Below are positions 14,088 through 22,404 of a stretch of DNA of 24,543 bases, in pieces. This stretch comes from Candidatus Omnitrophota bacterium (GTDB lineage: Bacteria > Omnitrophota > 4484-213), in assembly GCA_030640885.1 (NCBI GenBank), contig DAOWIN010000118.1, positions 1 through 24,543 on the forward strand, in the 5' to 3' direction. The notes beneath the pieces were generated by a model. The model did not search any database, was not told the DNA's origin, and was given only the letters and a program-made list of their open reading frames with translations. The stretch's first letter is position 1; every line of letters begins with the position of its first letter. A program made the position numbers and the translations under genes.

Positions 14088-15061
14088 ATAGAATATTTGT
14101 TACAGGAGGGTTTGGATTTCTGGGAAGTCATTTAATTGAGGAATTGGTTAAAGATTCAGATAACCGTGTCCATGTAGTGGATAATCTTTCGACAAGTCCT
14201 ATTAATGTGGAACGATATTTAGATGAGCTGGGTCATCCCTCCAATTTAACCTACTCTATATGTTCGGTCAATGAGTACTGTCGCTCAGTTAATAATGAAA
14301 CATTTGATCAAATTTACCACTTGGCATCTGTTGTTGGTCCAGCGGGCGTCCTTCCGCATGCCGGAAAAATGATAAAGTCAATCGTTGATGATACTTATTC
14401 GTTGATAGAATTAGCGGCTAAATGTAATGCAAAATTAGTGGATGTTTCTACTAGTGAAGTTTACGGAGGGGGGCAAGATGGATATTGCACAGAAGATTAT
14501 CCTAAAATTGTACCAGCAAAAACTACAATTCGTATGGAATATGCTATTGGTAAGCTGGCCGGTGAGACAGCAATAATTAATACCCATAAAGTATCTAATC
14601 TTAAAGCATGCATTATTCGTCCTTTTAACATTGCCGGACCAAGGCAATCTGGCAAAGGAGGCTTTGTATTGCCAAGGTTCGTTACTCAATCTTTCAATAA
14701 TGAACCATTAACTGTTTTTGGCAATGGTAAACAAATCCGTGCTTTTACTCATGTTAAAGATACTGTGGATGGGCTCATTAAAACGATGAAGCATGGCAGG
14801 CAGGGAGAAGCCTATAATATTGGGAATCCAGAAAACAAAACTATCATTTTAGAATTAGCATACCGCGTAATTAAATTAACAAAAAGCAAAAGTGGAATTG
14901 CTTTTGTTGACCCAAAAACCATCTATGGCCCATTATATGAAGAGGCAAATGATAAATATCCAGAGGCAAGTAAAGCTATGAAAGAACTGGGCTGGAAATA
15001 TAGGTACGATATTGATAAAGTGATTTTAGATGTAATAGAGGAATGCCTGAAACAAACTTAA
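14084..15061 (+). CDS. NAD-dependent epimerase/dehydratase (SDR)
   Basis: A 325-residue extended SDR starting MNRIFVTGGFGFLGSHLIEE. I chose the ATG at 14084, which has GGGAG at 14071-14075 and overlaps the preceding stop as ATGA, over an in-frame TTG at 14048. STSEVYGG and Tyr153-AIG-Lys157 form the active site, and RAFTHVKDTVDGL is the substrate-binding segment. STSEVYG is typical of UDP-glucuronate decarboxylases and epimerases rather than 4,6-dehydratases, which have TDE. It is therefore a nucleotide-sugar epimerase or decarboxylase, with UDP-glucuronate or UDP-glucose derivatives as plausible substrates. This is a second UXS/epimerase-like enzyme beside the one at 9121. Confidence 0.8.
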   Translation: MNRIFVTGGFGFLGSHLIEELVKDSDNRVHVVDNLSTSPINVERYLDELGHPSNLTYSICSVNEYCRSVNNETFDQIYHLASVVGPAGVLPHAGKMIKSIVDDTYSLIELAAKCNAKLVDVSTSEVYGGGQDGYCTEDYPKIVPAKTTIRMEYAIGKLAGETAIINTHKVSNLKACIIRPFNIAGPRQSGKGGFVLPRFVTQSFNNEPLTVFGNGKQIRAFTHVKDTVDGLIKTMKHGRQGEAYNIGNPENKTIILELAYRVIKLTKSKSGIAFVDPKTIYGPLYEEANDKYPEASKAMKELGWKYRYDIDKVILDVIEECLKQT

Positions 15062-15079
15062 GGCAATAAAAAGATGAAT

Positions 15080-15115
15080 CCTGTTAGATTTACTATGCAA
15101 ATTTTATCTAACAGG
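15080..15115. repeat. Perfect 10-bp inverted repeat
   Basis: CCTGTTAGAT (15080-15089) and ATCTAACAGG (15106-15115) are exact inverted arms around a 16-base loop, within the 113-base gap between the SDR and GT2 genes. No U-run follows on either strand, so it is not a standard terminator. An mRNA-stabilising or processing hairpin, an operator, or one copy of a dispersed element are possible. The remaining gap up to 15174 holds no other recognisable signal. Confidence 0.75.
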
Positions 15116-15174
15116 GCAAAACTAAAAATGCTTTGCGTGTCTTGATAAACGGAAAAATAAAATTTTTGTACAGA

Positions 15175-16209
15175 ATGAAAGATAGCTTTAGACAATCCTT
15201 GGTTTATATTGTTATCCTCAATTATAACGGGTGGCGGAATACTATTGAATGTCTAGAATCCAACTATAAATCTAACTATCCAAATTTTGAGATGGTTGTA
15301 GTTGACAATGGTTCAACCGATAATTCGCTATCAAAAATAAAAGAATGGACAAAAAATAATTGTATAAAACTAAAGACAGAGATATCTTTGTTTAAAGGTC
15401 AAGCGGATCAAATTAAAAAATTAGACCAATCTTTTATTCCCGGCGTTCTTACCTTAATAGAAACCAATAAAAATCTTGGGTTTTCTGGGGGGAATAATCG
15501 TGGAATAAAATATGCCCTGTTGAACGGGGCAGATTACATCTTTTTGTTAAACAATGATATATTAGTTAAAGAAAATACATTGAATGAATTGTTGACTTCT
15601 ATTCAGACTAATTCGCAAATTGGGGCTATATTTCCTAAGGTTTTGGGTTTAAAAGGTGATTTACAGGTTCCTGTAGAGCTTCGACCCCCACAAAATTTTT
15701 GGGAGCTCATACTTGAAAAAAATTTTTTAGGATTTCTTAATGAGAATTTTACGCATAGAGCTATGTTGAAGAAAAAATCTCCATATGCAAATTACAATTA
15801 TGACCGATTGATTGCTGTTCATAACATTGTAATTGCCGGAGCGCTATACAGAAAGAAAGTTTTTAAAGAGATTGGTCTATTGGACGAAAAAATGTTTATG
15901 TATTGTGAAGAAGGGGTCTTTATTAAGAAGTTAGATAAAACAAAGTTAAAAGTGTATTTTACTCCTTTTACTGAAATTATTCATAAGGTTGGAGGGGATA
16001 CTAGAAAATTAGCGCCAGCTTATTTATACATCAAAAGAGTGCAAAGCGAATTTTATTATGCTAAGCATTATCTTCAACTTAAACTGTGGCAACTTCTGCT
16101 TTTGAAGTGTCTAACATTGGTATATTATGTCTATTGCATGTTTAGGTTTAAGAGTTATCGAGGTTATTTTGGGGACTTTATAAAAGATTATGTTATTGCT
16201 GAGAAATGA
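15175..16209 (+). CDS. Glycosyltransferase family 2
   Basis: A 344-residue GT-A glycosyltransferase of the rhamnosyltransferase-like GT2 branch. VYIVILNYNGWRNTIECLES opens the domain, then VVVDNGSTDNS, NKNLGFSGGNNRGI, and the metal-binding FLLNNDI (Asn126-Asn127-Asp128, the DxD equivalent). AGALYRKKVFKEIGLLDE and YCEEGVF match the acceptor and catalytic-base region. A hydrophobic helix near the C-terminus (LLLLKCLTLVYYVYC) may anchor it. I use ATG 15175; a TTG 14 codons earlier is open but has no good ribosome site and precedes the fold. It overlaps the next gene by ATGA. The sugar is unknown. Confidence 0.88.
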   Translation: MKDSFRQSLVYIVILNYNGWRNTIECLESNYKSNYPNFEMVVVDNGSTDNSLSKIKEWTKNNCIKLKTEISLFKGQADQIKKLDQSFIPGVLTLIETNKNLGFSGGNNRGIKYALLNGADYIFLLNNDILVKENTLNELLTSIQTNSQIGAIFPKVLGLKGDLQVPVELRPPQNFWELILEKNFLGFLNENFTHRAMLKKKSPYANYNYDRLIAVHNIVIAGALYRKKVFKEIGLLDEKMFMYCEEGVFIKKLDKTKLKVYFTPFTEIIHKVGGDTRKLAPAYLYIKRVQSEFYYAKHYLQLKLWQLLLLKCLTLVYYVYCMFRFKSYRGYFGDFIKDYVIAEK

Positions 16210-17396
16210 AAATGAGTTTAAGGAAATATAAGTTAGCCATACTTACATCCCACCCCGTTCAGTACCAGACACCTTTTTTTAAGAAATTGGCTCAGCATTC
16301 TCAAATTGACCTTATGGTCTATTTCTGTTCAAGGCATGGAGTAGAAAAAAAAGTTGACTCTGGATTTGGGGTTGCTTTTAAATGGGATATACCGCTTTTA
16401 GAGGGATACCAATATAAATTTCTTAAGAATTATTTTCCTTTTATAACTGGGAACAGATTATGGTTATCAGTTAACCCCGCTATTATAAAGGAACTCCGAA
16501 AAGGGAAGTATGATGCTATTCTTATCCACGGTTATGTTGCGATTAGCAACTGGTTAGCTTTTATTGGAGCCCGCTTAAGCAGAACACCGATTATATTTCG
16601 CGGGGAGACTGTTCTGTGGCATAGTCAGCATAAATTGGGGCGGGCAATAAAGGGTCTTTTTTTGAAGTTTCTATTTCGTAGGATAGATGCTTTTTTGCCT
16701 ATTGGTAGACGCAGTCGGGAATTTTATTTAACCTATGGTGTTTCTGAAAATCGGATGTTTTTGACGCCTTATTCAGTTGATAATGAGTATTTTATAGAGC
16801 AAAGGAAAAAATGGCAGGGAAGGAGAGGTGAAATAAAAAAAGAGCTTAACATCTCTGAAAATATTCCCCTAATACTCTATGCTTCAAAGATTACTCAGAG
16901 AAAACGGCCAATGGATATTCTTAAAGCCTTTGAGAAATTAGAGCAAAAGGCAGTTCTTGTTTTTGTTGGGGATGGCGAGTTGCGGCCAATTTTAGAAAGA
17001 TATGTTAAAAAGAACAATATTAAAAATGTTTTCTTTATTGGTTTTAAAAATCAAACTGAACTGCCAAAGTATTATTCCATTGCCGATATTTTTGTTTTAC
17101 CCTCTTCTTATGAGCCTTGGGGATTAGCGATAAATGAGGCGATGTGTTATGCTTTGCCTATTATTACCACAGATGCAGTTGCGGCGGCAATTGATCTTGT
17201 TCATCATAAGGAGAATGGATATATATATCCGGTAGGTGATATTGACAAATTAACAGATTGTCTCTCTAAATTATTAAAAGAGTTTGGACTCGGAAAAAAA
17301 ATGGGGAAACGATCATTAGAAATGATAGCTAAATGGAGTTATAAAGAAGATGTAAAAGGCGTATTGGCCGTTCTTGAGTATGTAGGAAAGTGTTGA
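16206..17396 (+). CDS. Glycosyltransferase family 4
   Basis: A 396-residue GT-B glycosyltransferase. The N-terminal domain starts KLAILTSHPVQYQTPFFKKL, a common opening in exopolysaccharide GT4 proteins. The C-terminal donor-binding domain has LILYASKITQRKRPMDILKA and the E-x7-E motif Glu303-PWGLAIN-Glu311. VGDGELRPILE is the usual linking segment. It should transfer from a nucleotide sugar with retention of configuration at the cytoplasmic face of the membrane. It is translationally coupled to the GT2 gene by ATGA, and the FkbM gene starts one base after its stop. Donor sugar cannot be inferred. Confidence 0.9.
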   Translation: MKMSLRKYKLAILTSHPVQYQTPFFKKLAQHSQIDLMVYFCSRHGVEKKVDSGFGVAFKWDIPLLEGYQYKFLKNYFPFITGNRLWLSVNPAIIKELRKGKYDAILIHGYVAISNWLAFIGARLSRTPIIFRGETVLWHSQHKLGRAIKGLFLKFLFRRIDAFLPIGRRSREFYLTYGVSENRMFLTPYSVDNEYFIEQRKKWQGRRGEIKKELNISENIPLILYASKITQRKRPMDILKAFEKLEQKAVLVFVGDGELRPILERYVKKNNIKNVFFIGFKNQTELPKYYSIADIFVLPSSYEPWGLAINEAMCYALPIITTDAVAAAIDLVHHKENGYIYPVGDIDKLTDCLSKLLKEFGLGKKMGKRSLEMIAKWSYKEDVKGVLAVLEYVGKC

Positions 17397-17397
17397 A

Positions 17398-18141
17398 ATG
17401 ATAAACTTTTCCGGAATTTCAAGTAAGAACATAATTGGGCGACTTTTGCGTTTTCCTTTCAAGCTTATCCCGAACGAGATGAGAATGCCCATTTTACAAG
17501 GTAGGCTTAAAGGTAAGAAATGGATAGTTGGCTCAAGCAATTATGGTTGTTGGTTGGGTAGTTACGAATATGAAAAGCAAATTCTTTTTTCGAAAACAAT
17601 TACAGAAGGAGCAGTGGTGTATGACATTGGCGCTCATGTCGGTTTTTATACACTTTTAGCATCTGAAATAGTTGGGCCTAAAGGCAAAGTAGTTGCTTTT
17701 GAACCACTCCATAGAAATATCCGTTACCTAAACAAGCATTTGCAGCTCAATCGTTGCAAAAATGTGATAATGATTGAAGCCGCAGTTACTGAACGAAGCG
17801 GGATAACCTTTTTTGAAAAAAGTAAAAATTACCATATGGGGCGTGTATCATTAAAAGGTTCTATTGAAGTAAAAACGGTTAGCTTGGATAATCTTGTATT
17901 AAAGAATGAAATACCCCCTCCGGATTATATGAAAATTGATGTTGAAGGAGCAGAGACTTTGGTGCTTTTCGGAGCAGAGAAATTAATAAGAAAATTTAAT
18001 CCAGCCATATTTTTAGCTACACACGGACAGGAAGTGCACAAACAATGTTGTGAATTTTTAAAATCGGTAGACTATGAAATGAAATCTATAAATCATAAAG
18101 GTATAGATAAAACCGATGAGATAGTAGCTTTTAAGAAATGA
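17398..18141 (+). CDS. FkbM-family methyltransferase
   Basis: A 247-residue SAM-dependent methyltransferase of the FkbM family. Motif I is VVYDIGAHVGFYTLLAS (about 72-88), followed by GKVVAFEPLHRNIRYL and the diagnostic MKIDVEGAE (178-186). FkbM-type enzymes in glycan clusters usually O-methylate a sugar hydroxyl, often of the repeat unit's end or side group. The N-terminal 60 residues precede the methyltransferase fold. It sits between two GT4-type genes, 1 base from the first and overlapping the second by ATGA. Exact target unknown. Confidence 0.9.
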   Translation: MINFSGISSKNIIGRLLRFPFKLIPNEMRMPILQGRLKGKKWIVGSSNYGCWLGSYEYEKQILFSKTITEGAVVYDIGAHVGFYTLLASEIVGPKGKVVAFEPLHRNIRYLNKHLQLNRCKNVIMIEAAVTERSGITFFEKSKNYHMGRVSLKGSIEVKTVSLDNLVLKNEIPPPDYMKIDVEGAETLVLFGAEKLIRKFNPAIFLATHGQEVHKQCCEFLKSVDYEMKSINHKGIDKTDEIVAFKK

Positions 18142-19301
18142 CCAATAAGTTACGGAATTTGTTAGTGCTGACTACTAACACTCCAGAACAATTTTGTGAA
18201 CGAGGTGGTGCTGACCCGAGCTTGCCGCGGTATTTTTGGAACTACGCAATTTGGAATGGTCTTCAGAAACAGGGTGTTCAGATAGAGTTCGAGCGTTTGC
18301 AGTCTCTTTCTGCAAATAGGCCGATTGCACATTCACGACCTAAGGGTTGGTGGCGTATTTATTTTGACATTATCCGACTTGCCCGTCGCCTGAAGGGGTT
18401 TGATGCCATAATAGTGTTGGGTACAATAGGATATATTATTTCAATAATTGGCAGAAGGCTTTTGGGGCATAAGAGGAATATAGTGAACTTGGCATATTAT
18501 GTGACTCGCAATTCTAATAATGTAAAGGACCGTTTTCTTAATTATCTTACTAAATGGGGAATACGGCAATCTGGAAAAGTGTTTTTTATTACTCGTCAGC
18601 AAGTAACTGAGGCGCAAAAGCTGGTTGGTTGTCGTCCTGAACAACTGGCGTGGATTAGAGCGGGCGTAGATACGCGATACTATCGACCTGTATCAGCCCC
18701 CAAAGTTTCTAATGGTTGTTCTAATTTGTGTTCTAACTTGACAAAGGCGTGTTCATGGCGAAACTATGTGGTAGTTTCTGGTGACCAGCTGCGCCGTGAG
18801 GAGATCTTGCCACAGATTCTTGCTGGATTAGGAATTGGGTTGGTGCGTTTGACACAAAATTCCCATGTTGAACACTTTTGGCAAGAGCAGGTGAAGCAAA
18901 GTAGAGTTGATTTTCCGATCTTCTGCCGGGCACATCTATCTGCGGCGGATGTTCGGTATGCTTATCAACGGGCACTATGTTTACTCAACCTTACAAACAA
19001 TAGCTGGCAGCCAGCGGGCTGGACGGTTATGACCGAGGCAATGGCCTGTGGCATACCGGTAATTATGAACTCAGGACTTTGTACGCAGGAGATGAAAGCG
19101 GATTTAGCGCCTGGCGAGCCCTTGCCATTTATAGAAATTTCTTCTATTGAGCCCGATGTAGCACGTAAGATGGTACAAAGGCTTAAAAACAATTCTGATA
19201 TGTGGACAGAATTTAGCCATAGGGCGCGCAGGCATATTGAGCATTACTTTACTGTCGAGATGACGGCTGAAATGGTAACAACCGCTTTGAATTTGAAATA
19301 A
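18138..19301 (+). CDS. Glycosyltransferase (GT4-like, divergent)
   Basis: A 387-residue GT-B type protein. The first domain has a hydrophobic stretch FDAIIVLGTIGYIISIIG that may sit at the membrane, and WIRAGVDTRYYRP marks the passage to the second domain. AGWTVMTEAMACGIPVIMN (with Glu300) is the donor-binding loop. The position eight residues before Glu300, Glu in standard E-x7-E enzymes, is Pro292 here. Between the two domains is a 12-nt tandem repeat (SNLCSNL). G+C is clearly higher than in most neighbours: 32 of 60 bases at 18781-18840 against 18 of 60 at 10921-10980, suggesting a separate origin. It overlaps FkbM by ATGA. Confidence 0.78.
   Translation: MTNKLRNLLVLTTNTPEQFCERGGADPSLPRYFWNYAIWNGLQKQGVQIEFERLQSLSANRPIAHSRPKGWWRIYFDIIRLARRLKGFDAIIVLGTIGYIISIIGRRLLGHKRNIVNLAYYVTRNSNNVKDRFLNYLTKWGIRQSGKVFFITRQQVTEAQKLVGCRPEQLAWIRAGVDTRYYRPVSAPKVSNGCSNLCSNLTKACSWRNYVVVSGDQLRREEILPQILAGLGIGLVRLTQNSHVEHFWQEQVKQSRVDFPIFCRAHLSAADVRYAYQRALCLLNLTNNSWQPAGWTVMTEAMACGIPVIMNSGLCTQEMKADLAPGEPLPFIEISSIEPDVARKMVQRLKNNSDMWTEFSHRARRHIEHYFTVEMTAEMVTTALNLK
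18717..18740 (+). repeat. In-frame 12-nt tandem repeat
   Basis: TGTTCTAATTTG (18717-18728) is followed directly by TGTTCTAACTTG (18729-18740), with one base different. It encodes CSNL twice in the linker between the two halves of a glycosyltransferase, just after a similar TTTCTAATGG. Confidence 0.75.
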
Positions 19302-19345
19302 ATATTCCATAATAACCTTAATATCACATTCATAACGAGGATGTA

Positions 19346-20107
19346 ATGAATACATTTGTTCACCGGATTTATAAGTTGATGCGGAGCCGTAGAGAACAAT
19401 ATGAGGAACTCCGCGCAGCTAACTCATTAAAGGAAATATTATCCTACAGAACTAACCATAACTTTATGGGGTTCAATGGTCAGATAATTAGGGCAACAAT
19501 TATTAGAAAGATGGCAAATGTATCAAAAGGGACGGTGTTTGTAGAAACAGGCGCAGCTTATGGAGCTAGCACTATATGTGCACATCGTTATCTATGCTTA
19601 CCGGTTTACTCTTGTGAAATTTCACTTAAGAATTTCATAATTAGCAGGATAATGACACTCAATATGAAAGCCATAAAGATTTACCGAAGCTCTAGCCCAA
19701 TGTTTCTGCGAAGGCTTTGTAATATGGATTTGTTATCAGAATGTCCAATTTTTTACTTGGATGCGCATGGAGGCGCGCATGGAAAAGAGTATCTGCCGCT
19801 ACTCGATGAAATTTCCATAATTGCTGAACTCGATCAATTCGTGGTAATTATTGATGATTGTCGTGTGCCTCATGAAGATAATTTTGGGTATGATGTTTAT
19901 GATGGTATAGCTATAGATATTGATTTTATGCAAAGAGCTTTGCGAGGCAAAAAAATCAACAAAATTTACTTTCCCAATTACTCAGCGGATTTAGATACTG
20001 GTTTTTGTCGCGGCTACTGTGTATTCTGGCGGTCTCGTGAGTTGGATAGGGCACATAGCAGAGGCGACTTTTCTTTAAATCTGTTGTCTTCTTACGAACT
20101 TAAGTAA
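19346..20107 (+). CDS. Class I SAM methyltransferase-like protein of unknown target
   Basis: A 253-residue protein I do not recognise as a named family. It has a Rossmann-like segment TVFVETGAAYGASTI (63-77), resembling motif I of class I methyltransferases, then VYSCEISLKNF in the place of the acidic SAM-ribose strand. FYLDAHGGAHG and VVIIDDCRVPHEDN follow, both seen in hypothetical methyltransferases of surface-glycan clusters. A basic N-terminus (RIYKLMRSRREQYEEL) may touch the membrane. GAGGAT lies just upstream of the ATG. The position among glycosyltransferases suggests sugar methylation or a related modification. An enzyme without methyl transfer is possible. Confidence 0.6.
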   Translation: MNTFVHRIYKLMRSRREQYEELRAANSLKEILSYRTNHNFMGFNGQIIRATIIRKMANVSKGTVFVETGAAYGASTICAHRYLCLPVYSCEISLKNFIISRIMTLNMKAIKIYRSSSPMFLRRLCNMDLLSECPIFYLDAHGGAHGKEYLPLLDEISIIAELDQFVVIIDDCRVPHEDNFGYDVYDGIAIDIDFMQRALRGKKINKIYFPNYSADLDTGFCRGYCVFWRSRELDRAHSRGDFSLNLLSSYELK

Positions 20108-20141
20108 TCCATTAAATAGCTTAAATAAAAGAACAAAGAAA

Positions 20142-21296
20142 ATGAAAGAAAAACTCAAGATTTTATTTACTCACCGCTTCAGTTTTGGAGGCGGCCTTGT
20201 TATTACGCATTATTTATGTAATCATCTTGTTGCCTTGGGGCATGAGGTTATATGTATTTATATCAAAAATAAATTGGCGCATCAAGAGCCACCTATGTTT
20301 GATAATCCTCAGTATAAGATTGTATGGCTGCAATCCGTGTCCATGATATCTTTCTGGACATTGAATAAATTCTTAAAATCCTATCTTAAAAAGAATCATA
20401 TTGATGCAATTGTTTCAACTGGACCGGAAGGAAGTTATCTCAAAGGCATTTGTTCAAAAAAGTCTATAATGCATATAGCTTCATATCATCACCCTAATCC
20501 AATTTATGCAGATGCAAGGGTTTTTCTGCCCAATCTAAAACTGCTTAATCCCCGGAATATTGGTAAATGGTTTCATCGTTGGGATTCGCACTTTGAACGA
20601 TTAAGATTATTAAAAGCCGATGCAATCCATTGTCTTAGTGAATATCAAAAAAGTGCTGCTTGTGAAAAATTAGGTGTTCCAGAAAATAAAATAGCGGTTA
20701 TCTATTGCGGTGTTAATATAGAAAGATTTTCGCCGAATTGGAATATGAAAAAGCCGCGAATTCTTTTTTGTGGCGGGCTTATTTCTAATAAAGGAATTGA
20801 TGTTTTATTTGACGCATTTTCTACCGTAATTAAAAAACATAATGTAGCCCTTGACATTTTAGGAGATGGAAACTGGGAGCCATATAGACAAAAAGCTATA
20901 GATTTAGGCATTATTAATAAAGTTCATTATCGCGGGCATATAGCAAATGATAGGATAGGAGAATATTATAAACAAGCCTATCTTTTCGTGGCTCCAACCA
21001 AACATGAGAGCTTCGGGTTGACGCTTGCCGAAGCAATGGCATCTGGACTTCCGGTTATATCCACTTTAAATACAGCTGTTCCTGAAGTGGTAAAAGATGG
21101 CATAACCGGTATTCTTGTTTCTTGGAATAATGTTTCTGCATTAGCAAAAGCAATAATTGCACTTCTTGATAACCCTGGAATGGCTAAATCTATGGGGGAG
21201 GCGGGAAGAAAGCGGGTTGAAGAGATTTTCAGTTGGGTTAAAGCCGCTGAACAGATGGAAGGATTAATTGTTCAAACCTTGAAACAAAATAAATAG
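20142..21296 (+). CDS. Glycosyltransferase family 4
   Basis: A 384-residue GT4 glycosyltransferase. KILFTHRFSFGGGLVITHYL at the N-terminus contains the glycine loop of the acceptor domain. YCGVNIERFSP marks the domain passage, ILFCGGLISNKGIDVLFDAF starts the donor domain, and Glu289-SFGLTLA-Glu297 is the E-x7-E motif. LGDGNWEPYRQKAIDLG is also typical. It probably adds one sugar to the lipid-linked repeat unit. It begins 34 bases after the methyltransferase-like gene and 50 bases before gmd, gaps with no visible promoter. Donor unknown; GDP-fucose from the next genes is a possibility only. Confidence 0.92.
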   Translation: MKEKLKILFTHRFSFGGGLVITHYLCNHLVALGHEVICIYIKNKLAHQEPPMFDNPQYKIVWLQSVSMISFWTLNKFLKSYLKKNHIDAIVSTGPEGSYLKGICSKKSIMHIASYHHPNPIYADARVFLPNLKLLNPRNIGKWFHRWDSHFERLRLLKADAIHCLSEYQKSAACEKLGVPENKIAVIYCGVNIERFSPNWNMKKPRILFCGGLISNKGIDVLFDAFSTVIKKHNVALDILGDGNWEPYRQKAIDLGIINKVHYRGHIANDRIGEYYKQAYLFVAPTKHESFGLTLAEAMASGLPVISTLNTAVPEVVKDGITGILVSWNNVSALAKAIIALLDNPGMAKSMGEAGRKRVEEIFSWVKAAEQMEGLIVQTLKQNK

Positions 21297-21346
21297 TGAA
21301 TTAAAAAGGCTGCCTACCAAAGCGCTTAATTTACAAAAAAGAGAAA

Positions 21347-22402
21347 ATGCTTAACAGGTCTAAAAAAGTTTTAATTACCGGAATAACTGGACAAGATGGT
21401 TCATATTTGGCAGAGTTTTTACTTTCCAAAAATTACGAAGTTCATGGGATTATTCGTCGGGCAAGCACATTTAATACCGGAAGGATTGATCATATCTATG
21501 TGGACCCTCATAAGCCTGACGTTGGTCTATTTCTTCATTATGGAGATTTGTCCGATTCTGAACAAATTTCTAATATTATCTACAATATCAAACCTGATGA
21601 AATCTATCATTTAGGTGCGCAAAGTCATGTAAGAGTGAGTTTTGATATTCCTGAATATACTGGCAATATTACTGCTTTAGGAACAACTCGGCTTTTAGAG
21701 GCAATTAGAAGAAGCGGAAATGATGTAAAACTTTACCAAGCTTCTTCCAGTGAAATGTTTGGCAATACTTCGGCGCCACAAAATGAAACTACTCCTTTTT
21801 GTCCGCGCAGTCCTTACGGAGCAGCCAAGCTCTATGCTTTTTGGATGGTTAAAAATTACCGCCAAGGCCATAGATTCTTTGCCACAAATGGCATTCTTTT
21901 TAATCATGAAAGTCCCCGTCGCGGCGAAACCTTTGTTACGCGTAAAATTACTCGCGCTGTTGCTGCAATTTTGGCTAAAAAGCAGGATTATCTTTACTTA
22001 GGCAACTTGGAAGCAAAAAGAGATTGGGGATTTGCGCCGGAGTATTGCATGGCAATGTATAAAATTCTACAGCAGAACGAGCCCGATGATTTTATTTTAG
22101 GGACAGGTGAATCTCATTCGGTAAAAGAGTTTGTTCAAGAGGCATTTTCTTATGTTAGTTTGGATTGGCAAAAATATGTTAAGATCGATTCCCGCTATTT
22201 TCGGCCTACCGAAATAGGAAGTCTTGTTGCTGATATAACCAAAGCTAAAGGAGAATTAAATTGGCAGCCAAAAGTTACCTTTAAAAATTTAATTAAGATA
22301 ATGGTAGATGCTGATATGCGCGCTGCCGGTCTTAAGCCAATTGGTGAAGGCGATAAAATATTAAAAGAAAAATTTCCTGATAGATGGTGGAAGGTAGATT
22401 AA
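21347..22402 (+). CDS. gmd: GDP-mannose 4,6-dehydratase
   Basis: A 351-residue extended SDR that converts GDP-D-mannose to GDP-4-keto-6-deoxymannose, the first step to GDP-L-fucose. ITGITGQDGSYLAEFLLSKN is diagnostic of Gmd. IRRASTFNTGRIDH, SSSEMFGNT with Glu136, Tyr157-GAA-Lys161, and NGILFNHESPRRGETFVTRK all match the family, and RDWGFAPEYC completes the active-site region. One local difference is YRQGHRFFATNG where most members have YREAYGLFA-like sequence. Length is normal. The next gene, fcl, starts two bases after the stop, so the two enzymes are made together. Confidence 0.96.
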   Translation: MLNRSKKVLITGITGQDGSYLAEFLLSKNYEVHGIIRRASTFNTGRIDHIYVDPHKPDVGLFLHYGDLSDSEQISNIIYNIKPDEIYHLGAQSHVRVSFDIPEYTGNITALGTTRLLEAIRRSGNDVKLYQASSSEMFGNTSAPQNETTPFCPRSPYGAAKLYAFWMVKNYRQGHRFFATNGILFNHESPRRGETFVTRKITRAVAAILAKKQDYLYLGNLEAKRDWGFAPEYCMAMYKILQQNEPDDFILGTGESHSVKEFVQEAFSYVSLDWQKYVKIDSRYFRPTEIGSLVADITKAKGELNWQPKVTFKNLIKIMVDADMRAAGLKPIGEGDKILKEKFPDRWWKVD

Positions 22403-22404
22403 AA

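Noticed and set aside
15080..15115. Rho-independent terminator
   Set aside because: The stem is followed by GCAAAACTAAAA on the + strand and lacks a U-run on the other strand too.
22384..22404. ATG start of fcl inside gmd
   Set aside because: Seven extra residues before the nucleotide-binding motif are not expected in the family; ATG 22405 fits better.
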